A stretch of 64,000 bases of DNA from Chitinophaga pinensis (GTDB lineage: Bacteria; Bacteroidota; Bacteroidia; Flavobacteriales_D; Crocinitomicaceae), in contig CAMCYF010000007.1 in assembly GCA_945883825.1 (NCBI GenBank), positions 17,463 through 81,462 of the forward strand, given 5' to 3'. Positions 17,610 to 25,794 of this stretch are shown here, piece after piece. The notes beneath the pieces are model-generated. The model was not told where the DNA came from. It did no database searches and saw nothing but the letters and a program-made list of their open reading frames with translations. A program made the translations under genes and the position numbers. The first letter of the stretch is position 1. Each line of letters starts with the position of its first letter.

Positions 17610-18542
17610 TTAGATTTTTTTTTGAATAAACTGAATATTTCTTTTTAAGCCTTCAAATTTTGTTCGTTTTACAGCACTTTTCTGAAACAAGAGATCAAAA
17701 GTTTCCAATTGTAAATTTTTCCAATCATTATTTGTTAAATCTAAGAGTGATAATGCAGGCTTAAACCGCGCTTCTTTTGTAACTTTTGAAAAACGATTCC
17801 AAGGACAAACATCCTGACACACGTCGCAACCAAACATCCAATTATCCATTTTACCTTTAAATTCCGAGGGAAGCAACTCATCTTTCAATTCAATGGTAAA
17901 ATAAGAAATACATTTTGAACCATCAACTACATAAGGTTGCACAATCGCTTCAGTTGGACAAGCATCAATGCATTTTGTACAGGTCCCACAATAATCTTGG
18001 ATAGGACCGTCTGGTTCAATAACTAGATCAATAATTAATTCTGCAATGAAAAAAAAACTGCCATTTTGAGGATGGATTAAATTTGTGTGTTTCCCAATCC
18101 AACCCAAACCTGATTTTTTTGCCCAAACCTTATCCATTACTGGTGCAGAATCCACAAAAACACGACCACTCACCTCCCCTATTTCCTGCTTTATATGCTC
18201 TAGTAATTCTGTTAATTTATCTTTGATTACAAAATGATAATCCTCACCATAAGCATATTTGGATATTTTTGGAGCTAAAGAATCTGCTTGTTTCTCCTCT
18301 GGAAAATAATTTAGCAACAAGGAAACTACTGTTTTTGCATCATCCACTAATAAGCGTGGATCAAGTCTTTTGTCAAAATGATTTGACATATAAGCCATTT
18401 TCCCGTGGTAATTATTATTTAACCATTGATCCAATCGAGGTGCTTCCTCTTCTAGGAAATTTGCTTCTGAAAATCCACAATGAAAAAAACCAAGCGCTGT
18501 TGCTTTATCTCTGATTACTTTTTTATAATCTGCTTTTTGCAT
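17610..18542 (-). CDS. queG: Epoxyqueuosine reductase
   Basis: Final step of queuosine synthesis on tRNA: reduces epoxyqueuosine to queuosine with a cobalamin and two 4Fe-4S clusters. 310 residues. The N-terminal cobalamin-binding part includes [15 protein letters not shown]; the ferredoxin-like motifs are [12 protein letters not shown] (about 186-197) and [11 protein letters not shown] (about 239-249). All eight cluster cysteines are present. The C-terminal HEAT-like extension found in some members is absent, which is the shorter common form. It lies 5 bp after ruvB on the same strand and is likely cotranscribed with it. Confidence 0.95.
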   Translation of the reverse strand: MQKADYKKVIRDKATALGFFHCGFSEANFLEEEAPRLDQWLNNNYHGKMAYMSNHFDKRLDPRLLVDDAKTVVSLLLNYFPEEKQADSLAPKISKYAYGEDYHFVIKDKLTELLEHIKQEIGEVSGRVFVDSAPVMDKVWAKKSGLGWIGKHTNLIHPQNGSFFFIAELIIDLVIEPDGPIQDYCGTCTKCIDACPTEAIVQPYVVDGSKCISYFTIELKDELLPSEFKGKMDNWMFGCDVCQDVCPWNRFSKVTKEARFKPALSLLDLTNNDWKNLQLETFDLLFQKSAVKRTKFEGLKRNIQFIQKKI

Positions 18543-18547
18543 GAGAA

Positions 18548-19570
18548 TTAGAACAAGTCACCTTGAGAAAAGCCAATATCTCTTCCAAGATGCTTATAGC
18601 TTCTTTCTGTTGCTTTTCTTCCGCGGGGAGTTCGCATTAAAAACCCCTCTTGAATTAAGAATGGCTCATATACTTCCTCTAAAGTCCCAGTATTTTCTCC
18701 AATTGCTGTTGCAATAGTCGATAATCCAACTGGACCACCATTAAACTTATCGATTATCACTTTTAAAATACGAATGTCCATTTCATCTAAGCCGTTTGCA
18801 TCTACATTTAATGCTTTCAATGCAAATTCAGTAATTGCGTCATCGATGGAACCTGTTCCTTTTATTTGTGCAAAATCCCGAACGCGACGCAACAAAGCAT
18901 TTGCAATTCGAGGTGTACCTCTACTTCTACTTGCAATTTTAAAAGCAGCATCTTCATCAATCGAAATATTTAGTAATCCGGAAGAGCGTTCAACAATACT
19001 TGTGAGTGTTTTAGAATCATAATATTCTAAGCGAGAATTAATTCCAAATCGAGCACGTAAAGGTCGCGTTAACAAGCCCGAACGAGTTGTAGCACCAATC
19101 AATGTAAATGGATTCAGGTTTATCTGTACGCTTCTTGCATTTGGTCCTGTATCAATTAAAATGTCAATCACATAATCTTCCATGGCAGAATACAAGTATT
19201 CCTCTACAACAGGGCTTAAGCGATGTATTTCATCAATAAATAAAACATCTCCATCTCCTAAATTCGTCAGCAAACCAGCTAAATCTCCTGGCTTATCCAA
19301 AACAGGTCCACTTGTGACTTTAAATCCTACTCCCATTTCATTGGCAATAATATGTGCTAAAGTTGTTTTTCCAAGTCCTGGAGGCCCATGAAGCAAAACA
19401 TGATCCAAGGGTTCCTTTCGTAATTTAGCAGCTTGAATAAAAACTTCAAGATTTTCTACAATCGCAGGTTGACCTGAAAAATCAGCTAAATATTTGGGAC
19501 GTAAAACTTTATCAATTTCCTGATCAAGATTCTCATCTAAATTTTCTCTATAATCAAAAGATTCTTCCAC
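18548..19570 (-). CDS. ruvB: Holliday junction branch-migration ATPase RuvB
   Basis: Hexameric AAA+ motor that drives branch migration with RuvA during recombination. 340 residues, normal length. The opening [12 protein letters not shown], Walker [10 protein letters not shown] (about residue 62), Walker [10 protein letters not shown], sensor 1 [10 protein letters not shown] and the C-terminal winged helix with RTPRGRKAT are all visible. ruvA and ruvC are not in the window. It has a good -7 element at 19585-19592 and reads into queG. Confidence 0.97.
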   Translation of the reverse strand: MEESFDYRENLDENLDQEIDKVLRPKYLADFSGQPAIVENLEVFIQAAKLRKEPLDHVLLHGPPGLGKTTLAHIIANEMGVGFKVTSGPVLDKPGDLAGLLTNLGDGDVLFIDEIHRLSPVVEEYLYSAMEDYVIDILIDTGPNARSVQINLNPFTLIGATTRSGLLTRPLRARFGINSRLEYYDSKTLTSIVERSSGLLNISIDEDAAFKIASRSRGTPRIANALLRRVRDFAQIKGTGSIDDAITEFALKALNVDANGLDEMDIRILKVIIDKFNGGPVGLSTIATAIGENTGTLEEVYEPFLIQEGFLMRTPRGRKATERSYKHLGRDIGFSQGDLF

Positions 19571-19584
19571 TTAGCTATTTTATA

Positions 19585-19592
19585 CAAAAATA
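19585..19592 (-). promoter_or_regulatory. Putative -7 element for ruvB
   Basis: The minus strand reads TATTTTTG, placing the transcript start about 11 nt before the ruvB ATG. No clear -33 TTTG is seen. Confidence 0.5.
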
Positions 19593-19614
19593 CAAAAGCA
19601 AAGCAGAAAAGTGA

Positions 19615-20283
19615 CTAATTATTTTTAATCTCCAAGTAAAAATCGCTCATGGAATCAAAGCTAAAATCTGCAAGTTTAAGTTTTGAATTAATAATATGTG
19701 TTTTTTCAGGAATACATACCACTTTCATCCGTGCAGCAAGCCCAGCAATTACGCCGTTGTATGAATCTTCTATAACCAAGCATTTAGTTGGAGAAACCAT
19801 CAATTCTTCAGCAACTTTTAAATAAACTGCTGGATGAGGCTTGCCATAATTTTCTGTCTCAGCAGAACAAGTAACATGAAAGTAATGCTGAATTTTTAAT
19901 TCTCTTAAAACAATGGCGATTAAACGAGAAGATGAAGATGTTGCTAATCCAATTTTTAGCTTTTGCTGCTTTAAAAAATCCAGAGTTTGACAAACTCCAT
20001 CCAAAGCTTGTGCATTTTGCGAGATCAAAACTTCCATTTTAGAGATAATCTTTTCAGCAATTTGATTTTCATCTACAAGCCCCCAATTTTCGTGTTTATT
20101 CCAAAAATGAATAACCTCATCAATACGTAAACCAACTGTTTTCTCGAAATCTTTTTTTAAAAGCTTTGAACCTAAAGATGCAAAAACTTCTTCCATTGCA
20201 ATTTTCCAAAGTGGTTCAGAGTCTATTAAAACCCCATCCATGTCAAATATTACAGCTTCAAAGTCAGATAAATTTATCTTCAA
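19615..20283 (-). CDS. HAD-superfamily sugar-phosphate phosphatase / phosphoglucomutase-like (HxpB type)
   Basis: 222 residues. HAD motif I FDMDGVLIDSEPLW holds the nucleophile and acid Asp pair. Motif II is LATSSSSRL, the motif III Lys is in ENYGKPHPAVYL, and motif IV is CLVIEDSYNGV. The alpha-helical cap between motifs I and II marks subfamily I, which includes hexitol and 2-deoxyglucose phosphate phosphatases and beta-phosphoglucomutase. The exact substrate is open. It sits 13 bp after the CorC-type gene on the same strand. Confidence 0.88.
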   Translation of the reverse strand: MKINLSDFEAVIFDMDGVLIDSEPLWKIAMEEVFASLGSKLLKKDFEKTVGLRIDEVIHFWNKHENWGLVDENQIAEKIISKMEVLISQNAQALDGVCQTLDFLKQQKLKIGLATSSSSRLIAIVLRELKIQHYFHVTCSAETENYGKPHPAVYLKVAEELMVSPTKCLVIEDSYNGVIAGLAARMKVVCIPEKTHIINSKLKLADFSFDSMSDFYLEIKNN

Positions 20284-20296
20284 CCCAAAATAATTT

Positions 20297-21553
20297 TTAT
20301 GATTCAGTATTAACTCGAACTTTTATAATTCGTCGATCGCTTACTTCTTCTATTGTAAGGATATAGTTGCTAATTTCACAGACTTTTCCATTTTCTGGAA
20401 TACTCTCTAAATGATGAATAATTAAACCACCTAAAGTATCATACTCATCAGATTCTTCGAATTTTAAATGATACTTTTCATTGAGATAATCAATATCCAT
20501 TCTAGCAGAAAAAAGAAATTCCGTATCGCTAATTTGCTCTTCCAATAAATTATCTTTGTCATGCTCGTCTTCAATTTCTCCAAAGATTTCTTCAATAACA
20601 TCTTCCAAAGTAACAATTCCAGCAGTTCCTCCATATTCATCTGTAACAACAGCAACATGACCACCTTCTTTTGTAAATTTCTCTAGTAATTCTTTTCCTG
20701 ACATCACAAAAGGTATAAAACTGATAGGTTTTATTACTTCACTAATTTTCTTTGGTTTTTTAAATAATTCATAGGAATGAACATAGCCAATAATATTATC
20801 AATGGAATCTCGAAAAATCATGATTTTTGACAAGCCTTTTTCAACAAATAGTTTATTTAATTCATCGATATCTGTCTCAAAATCAACAGCAATAATTTCA
20901 GTTCTTGGAATCATGCAGTCACTTGCACGAACATTTGTAAAATCTAGCGCATTGCTGAGAATATTCATTTCATTGCTTAACTGCTCTTTTGAATTAATAC
21001 GCGAATTTAAATCATCCACATAATGCTCTAAATCGACCTTTGAAAAAACCTTATCTGAATTTTCATTTTTAGCACCAAAAATTCGCAAAACAAACCAACT
21101 TATAAATAGTATGATTTGAGTTGGGATAAAGAGTAAGATAAAACAAATAAACATTGGTGAAAGACCAATATTTAAAAATTTATTCGGATTAATCTGAACA
21201 ATTGCTTTTGGAAGAAATTCTGCTGTAATAAGAACAAGTAATGTTGAAACAACAGTCTGAATAACCAAAACAGCACCTTCAGAAGTTAAACCCATTGAGA
21301 TTAAATAAGGATTTAATATTTGAGCTGCAGAAATTCCATAAATCACTAATGAAATATTATTTCCCAATAAAAGCATGGCAATCATGGTCGATTCTTTTTT
21401 GTAGAATAGGGAAATTATTTTGCTTTTTAGAGTTCCTTGACTTTTTTGAACTTCAATTTTTAAACGATTAGAAGCCAAATAAGCAAGTTCCATTCCAGAA
21501 AAAAAAGCAGAGAAGAAAAGCGAGAGAAATATCAATAAATAATCAGTATTCAT
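20297..21553 (-). CDS. CNNM/CorC (HlyC)-family membrane transporter-like protein
   Basis: 418 residues. The N-terminal DUF21/CNNM membrane domain has about four membrane segments (FFSGMELAYLASNRLKIE, TAEFLPKAI). It is followed by a CBS pair (MIPRTEIIAVD; VVTDEYGGTAGIVTLEDVIEEIFGEI, given here only as markers) and a C-terminal CorC/transporter-associated domain. Family members are tied to Mg/Co ion handling. In Flavobacteriia a paralogue, GldE, is linked to gliding, but this copy has no gliding neighbours, so I do not call it GldE. It lies 15 bp after purD. Confidence 0.9.
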   Translation of the reverse strand: MNTDYLLIFLSLFFSAFFSGMELAYLASNRLKIEVQKSQGTLKSKIISLFYKKESTMIAMLLLGNNISLVIYGISAAQILNPYLISMGLTSEGAVLVIQTVVSTLLVLITAEFLPKAIVQINPNKFLNIGLSPMFICFILLFIPTQIILFISWFVLRIFGAKNENSDKVFSKVDLEHYVDDLNSRINSKEQLSNEMNILSNALDFTNVRASDCMIPRTEIIAVDFETDIDELNKLFVEKGLSKIMIFRDSIDNIIGYVHSYELFKKPKKISEVIKPISFIPFVMSGKELLEKFTKEGGHVAVVTDEYGGTAGIVTLEDVIEEIFGEIEDEHDKDNLLEEQISDTEFLFSARMDIDYLNEKYHLKFEESDEYDTLGGLIIHHLESIPENGKVCEISNYILTIEEVSDRRIIKVRVNTES

Positions 21554-21568
21554 TTACGAGATGTTGAA

Positions 21569-22852
21569 TTATTTTTGGGATAAAACATCTTGACCTAAAT
21601 CTTTTCGGTAATATGCACCTTCAAAACTAATTTTAGAGACTGCTTCATACGCTTTTTCAATTGCTACTTCTATATTTTTTCCATAAGAAGTTACCGCTAA
21701 AACTCTTCCCCCTGAAGTTAAAACAGAAGGGCCATCAGCAATTGTACCTGCATGAAAAACCAAGCTATCAACAACAGAATTCAAGCCATAAATCTGTTTG
21801 CCTTTCTCATAAACATCGGGATAACCTCCAGCAACCATCATAACTGTTGCAGCACTTTTATCAATAAATTGTATATCTCTTTCAGATAAAGTATTGGAAG
21901 CAATTCCTTCAAAAAGATCTAAAATATCTGATTTTAAGCGTGGAATAACCACCTCTGTTTCTGGATCTCCCATTCTACAATTGTATTCAATAACATATGG
22001 ATCTCCCTTCACACAAATAAGTCCAAAAAAGACAAATCCTTTGTAAACAATTCCCTCAGATTTTAAACCCTTTACAGTTGGGACAATGATTCGATTGTGA
22101 ACTTTGTCCATAAAAGCTGCATCTGCAAAAGGGACAGGAGAAATTGCACCCATTCCGCCGGTATTTGGACCTGTGTCACCTTCACCAATTCGCTTATAAT
22201 CCTTCGCTTCAGGAAGTAATTTAAATGAATGTCCATCCGTTACTATAAAAACTGATAATTCAATTCCATCTAAAAACTGTTCAATTACAACTTTTTTGGA
22301 AGCTTCGCCAAATTTTTCATGTTGCAGCATGCTTTTTAATTCAGCTTGCGCTTCATCCAAATCTTGTATTATTAAAACTCCCTTTCCAGCAGCTAGTCCA
22401 TCAGCTTTTAAAACATATGGAGACTTCATGTTTTTTAGAAAAAGTAAGCCCTCTTCAAGATTATCAATTGTAAAAGTGGCGTATTTTGCAGTTGGAATAT
22501 TATGTCTATTCATAAATTCCTTGGCAAAATCTTTACTTCCTTCTAATTGCGCTCCATATTTACTTGGACCTATAACTGGTATCTTATAGAGATCTGGATC
22601 AGCGGTAAAAAAATCATAAATCCCTAAAACTAAAGGTTCTTCAGGACCAACAACGACCATTTCAATACTATTTTCAAGTACAAAGAGTTTTACTGCATCA
22701 AAATCAATTGGAGAAATTGGAATATTCTTTCCAAATTGACGAGTCCCAGCGTTTCCTGGTGCAATGTACAATTCATCAAGAATCGAGCTTTGTGCTATTT
22801 TCCACGCCAATGCATGCTCACGACCTCCTGAACCTAACAACAATACTCTCAT
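21569..22852 (-). CDS. purD: Phosphoribosylamine-glycine ligase
   Basis: Second step of de novo purine synthesis (GAR synthetase). About 427 residues. The start is set at the ATG of 22852, which overlaps the purQ stop (TAATG); a TTG two codons upstream is less likely. The opening MRVLLLGSGGREHALAW, the ATP-grasp segment VLKADGLAAGKGV, GEGDTGPNTGGMGA and EYNCRMGDPETE are all typical. The stop-start overlap with purQ indicates translational coupling. Confidence 0.97.
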   Translation of the reverse strand: MRVLLLGSGGREHALAWKIAQSSILDELYIAPGNAGTRQFGKNIPISPIDFDAVKLFVLENSIEMVVVGPEEPLVLGIYDFFTADPDLYKIPVIGPSKYGAQLEGSKDFAKEFMNRHNIPTAKYATFTIDNLEEGLLFLKNMKSPYVLKADGLAAGKGVLIIQDLDEAQAELKSMLQHEKFGEASKKVVIEQFLDGIELSVFIVTDGHSFKLLPEAKDYKRIGEGDTGPNTGGMGAISPVPFADAAFMDKVHNRIIVPTVKGLKSEGIVYKGFVFFGLICVKGDPYVIEYNCRMGDPETEVVIPRLKSDILDLFEGIASNTLSERDIQFIDKSAATVMMVAGGYPDVYEKGKQIYGLNSVVDSLVFHAGTIADGPSVLTSGGRVLAVTSYGKNIEVAIEKAYEAVSKISFEGAYYRKDLGQDVLSQK

Positions 22853-23538
22853 TAACAATGATTTAAAATCGATTCAAATAATAATTTACCATCTATGTTC
22901 AGAAGTTTTTCGTCTGCTGCTCTTTCTGGATGTGGCATCATACCAAAAACATTTTTTCTTTTATTAGTAATCCCAGCAATATTCAAAATTGAACCGTTTG
23001 GATTAGAAGTATCCTCTACTGAAGCAAGTTCATTGCAATATTGAAAAAGTATTTGGTCATTATCTAGTAGTGATTTGAGAACATCATCTGCAGCAAAAAA
23101 ACGGCCTTCTCCATGAGCAATTGGTATTTTTAAAGCTCTATTATTATCTAAATCCATAGAAATAGCTGCAGATTTAGAAACGGGCTTTAAAAAAACATTT
23201 TTACAAATAAATTTTTGAGTATGATTATGAAGTAATGCGCCTTCTAGTAATCCTGATTCGGTCAAAATCTGAAATCCATTGCAAATCCCTAGTACGTAAC
23301 CACCATTATTAGCATGTTTAACAACTTCTGACATAATTGGGGAGAATTTTGCAAGAGCACCAGAACGCAAATAATCCCCAAAGGAAAATCCTCCAGGTAA
23401 AATAACCATATCAACATCTTTTAAATCAGTTGACTTATGCCATAATTTCTCAACTTTTTGTCCAAGTAAATCCTGAAGGACATAAATCATATCTTGATCG
23501 CAATTGGATCCGGGAAAAGTTACAACTCCAAACTTCAT
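22852..23538 (-). CDS. purQ: FGAM synthase glutaminase subunit PurQ
   Basis: Supplies ammonia from glutamine to PurL in step four of purine synthesis. 228 residues. Class I amidotransferase with FPGSNCDQDM, the oxyanion region PGGFSFGDYLRSGALA, the nucleophile Cys in GICNGFQIL, and the His-Glu pair in GMMPHPERA. It is a stand-alone subunit, which implies that this organism uses the small three-part PurS/PurQ/PurL enzyme and not the large fused PurL of many relatives. purS and purL are not in the window. It couples to purD. Confidence 0.96.
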   Translation of the reverse strand: MKFGVVTFPGSNCDQDMIYVLQDLLGQKVEKLWHKSTDLKDVDMVILPGGFSFGDYLRSGALAKFSPIMSEVVKHANNGGYVLGICNGFQILTESGLLEGALLHNHTQKFICKNVFLKPVSKSAAISMDLDNNRALKIPIAHGEGRFFAADDVLKSLLDNDQILFQYCNELASVEDTSNPNGSILNIAGITNKRKNVFGMMPHPERAADEKLLNIDGKLLFESILNHC

Positions 23539-23559
23539 TTATTTCATTTAAAATATTAG

Positions 23560-23567
23560 CAAAATTA
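23560..23567 (-). promoter_or_regulatory. Putative -7 element for purQ-purD
   Basis: The minus strand reads TAATTTTG, about 18 nt from the predicted transcript start to the purQ ATG. It overlaps no coding sequence, being in the 33-bp gap after the DUF6427 gene. A -33 element is not clear. Confidence 0.45.
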
Positions 23568-23571
23568 ACAT

Positions 23572-24543
23572 TTACAAGCTTTGATAGGGATTTAATGTAA
23601 AAAATTTAATAACAGAATAAATAATTGTTAAATAAAAAAAGATTGTAGCTATAATTCCATAGTTTTTATCAAGAAAAGAATAACTCAATAGAAGAGAAAT
23701 AGGAATCATCAAAAGACTAAAGTGCTCAATTTCTAGGAAATAGTAAAAATTTAAACCACCTAATATAATTGTTATGAAAATAAAAACCCATATGAGCCGA
23801 ACTTGATTCTTTAAACGAAGTGATGATTTTTGAAGACGTGAAGGCAAGCTAAAAATACTTAATGAAAAAAGAAAACTGATTACAATAAGCGTAATTACAA
23901 AATCAGCATGTAATTTAGGTTGTTCAAAATAAGTAAAAAAAGAAAAAGCTAAACTGTTTTTTTGGAACAAGAGATTAACAAAACCATATACTAAGGGAAG
24001 TCCAAAGCCAACAATACCAATGAAAAATTCTCGAAAATTAAAAGAACGTATTATAATTGGCATTGCAATAAAAAATGGTAAGGCTAGCATCATTGGAGGA
24101 TGAAAAGTAGATGATAACCCAGCAAGAAAGCAGCCATTAAAAACATAGATTCTTGCATCTGAAGTTTGTTTAATTTGAAGAAACTGAACAAACATTAAAA
24201 TAAAAAATAAATGAGCTAATAATAAACCGTCCATTATATAAAATGAATGATAGAAACTCATCGTAACTATATATAAAAGCGAGACTATATATGAATTTCT
24301 TTCTAAAAATTCATTTTTATTAAAAACCCAATTTAAAGAGATTGCATTTAAAGTAATTATTATAAAACTGAGAAAACTATATATCCACGAATCTCCAGAA
24401 AAAAAATTACTCCATAATCCAAAATTATGTACTGGAGATTGGACATAATAACCAGTCTGGAAATTTAAAAGAAAATAAATGCCAACAATAAAAGGTAAGA
24501 ATAATAGAACGAGAACTCTATTCTCTAAAAACATACGAATCAT
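23572..24543 (-). CDS. DUF6427-type polytopic membrane protein
   Basis: 323 residues, with about eight to ten hydrophobic segments spread over the whole length and short charged loops. The opening (MFLENRVLVLLFLPFIVGIYFL) and the location next to purine genes fit DUF6427, a Flavobacteriia family of unknown function. No transporter or enzyme signature is visible. The last residues are within 33 bp of purQ, but purQ has its own -7 element. Family assignment is from memory of pattern and context, so moderate. Confidence 0.65.
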   Translation of the reverse strand: MIRMFLENRVLVLLFLPFIVGIYFLLNFQTGYYVQSPVHNFGLWSNFFSGDSWIYSFLSFIIITLNAISLNWVFNKNEFLERNSYIVSLLYIVTMSFYHSFYIMDGLLLAHLFFILMFVQFLQIKQTSDARIYVFNGCFLAGLSSTFHPPMMLALPFFIAMPIIIRSFNFREFFIGIVGFGLPLVYGFVNLLFQKNSLAFSFFTYFEQPKLHADFVITLIVISFLFSLSIFSLPSRLQKSSLRLKNQVRLIWVFIFITIILGGLNFYYFLEIEHFSLLMIPISLLLSYSFLDKNYGIIATIFFYLTIIYSVIKFFTLNPYQSL

Positions 24544-24672
24544 AATGCGAATTTATTTAATAAAAAGCGGCAAGAGATAAATTGTGGATAACTACTTTAA
24601 TTTGTTAAAATTCAAATTTGAAATCAAAAAATTAATGAAATTAAATTAACATGTCGATTTGGACAAAAATTA

Positions 24673-24680
24673 TATCTTTG
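24673..24680 (+). promoter_or_regulatory. Putative -7 element for the dksA-like gene
   Basis: TATCTTTG, with a predicted transcript start about 35 nt before the ATG at 24719. A TTTG at 24658-24661 is only 11 bp upstream, shorter than the usual spacer. Confidence 0.5.
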
Positions 24681-24718
24681 TTAATTAAGTTAAATGATTT
24701 AATTTTTAAATTTAAGTA

Positions 24719-25099
24719 ATGGCTACAGAGAAAAATAAATTTTCGGATTCTGAATTGGAAGAATTCAAAGTGCTTATAAATAAAAAACTTCTAGAGGCAA
24801 ACGAAGATTATGCCCTTCTAATTGGTTCATTATCCCATGCTGACGATCATGGCACAGATGATACAGGAAGGACATTCAATATGATGGAAGATGGTTCTGA
24901 GACATTATCAAGAGAGGAAGTTGCACAACTTGCAGCACGACAAGAAAAATTTATTCAGAGTTTACATGCTGCATTGATAAGAATAGAAAATAAAACATAT
25001 GGTATATGTCGTGTTACTAGCAAATTGATACCAAAAGAACGTTTGCGTTTGGTTCCACATGCTACCATGAGTATTGACGCAAAAAACGCTCAAAAATAA
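24719..25099 (+). CDS. TraR/DksA-family regulator lacking the zinc cysteines
   Basis: 126 residues. A helical, coiled-coil-like first part (about 1-90, with the acidic DDHGTDDTGRTFNMMED segment at the tip region) leads to the DksA-type C-terminal motif YGICRVTSKLIPKERL and ends in LVPHATMSI. Canonical DksA binds zinc with four cysteines (CxxC-x17-CxxC); here only the Cys in GICR remains. This zinc-less form is common in Bacteroidota. By family, it may act in the RNA polymerase secondary channel. It precedes lspA by 7 bp. Confidence 0.85.
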   Translation: MATEKNKFSDSELEEFKVLINKKLLEANEDYALLIGSLSHADDHGTDDTGRTFNMMEDGSETLSREEVAQLAARQEKFIQSLHAALIRIENKTYGICRVTSKLIPKERLRLVPHATMSIDAKNAQK

Positions 25100-25106
25100 A
25101 CTCAAA

Positions 25107-25784
25107 GTGAAAAGAAAAGTATTAATTATTGGGTGTATTATATTTTTTTTATTACTAATCGATCAACTCACCAAAATTTATATTAAATCATCATTTTCCT
25201 CAAATGAAACAAATTTTATTCTTGGAGATTGGTTTGCATTACATTATATCGAGAATCCAGGAATGGCTTTTGGGACTACATTTGGCTCCGAAATTTGGCA
25301 TAAATTAGCCTTAAGTTTACTTCGTGTTGTTGCAATAATTTTTATAGGAATATTTATATACAAAGAAATAAAAAAAGATGCTAAAATAGAATATTTAATA
25401 GCAATAAGTCTAATTTTTTCTGGAGCCACAGGTAACTTAATAGATTCAATGTTGTATGATTTTATCTTTCCGTTTAATCCCTGTGAAGGCTTTAATCAAC
25501 TTGCTGGTTCAGGAATAAAAATGAACTGCATGGATTATGGATTTAAACAAACTTTAGAAGTCCGACACCAGGGTTTTTTATTAGGCAATGTTGTTGATAT
25601 GTTCCAATTTAATTTTTATTGGCCAAAATGGGTTCCTTATTTTTCTGGTGAAGCAGTTTTTCCAGCGATTTGGAATATAGCTGATGCATGTATTACCTCT
25701 GGTGTAATACTTATTATAATTCGTCAAAAAAAGTATTTCCCTAAAAAAGTATTGCAAGATAAAGAAGAAGAAAAAACTATTTGA
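25107..25784 (+). CDS. lspA: Lipoprotein signal peptidase (LspA)
   Basis: Inner-membrane aspartic protease that cleaves signal peptides of prolipoproteins. The GTG at 25107, 7 bp after the dksA-like stop, is preferred; an upstream TTG at 25074 lies inside that gene. About 225 residues with four membrane segments. The marker LIDQLTKIYIK, the GNLID motif, and the catalytic Asp residues in GNVVDMFQF and WNIADACI are present. Compared with typical LspA (about 160 residues), some 40 extra residues with two Cys lie between GNLID and GNVVD, an insertion seen in Bacteroidota. The number of lipoproteins encoded nearby fits a busy lipoprotein pathway. Confidence 0.95.
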   Translation: MKRKVLIIGCIIFFLLLIDQLTKIYIKSSFSSNETNFILGDWFALHYIENPGMAFGTTFGSEIWHKLALSLLRVVAIIFIGIFIYKEIKKDAKIEYLIAISLIFSGATGNLIDSMLYDFIFPFNPCEGFNQLAGSGIKMNCMDYGFKQTLEVRHQGFLLGNVVDMFQFNFYWPKWVPYFSGEAVFPAIWNIADACITSGVILIIIRQKKYFPKKVLQDKEEEKTI

Positions 25785-25794
25785 TATTTTTTTA

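Noticed and set aside
20297..21553. GldE gliding protein
   Set aside because: The CNNM/CorC layout would fit, but there are no gliding neighbours and many paralogues of this family exist, so the specific name is not supported.
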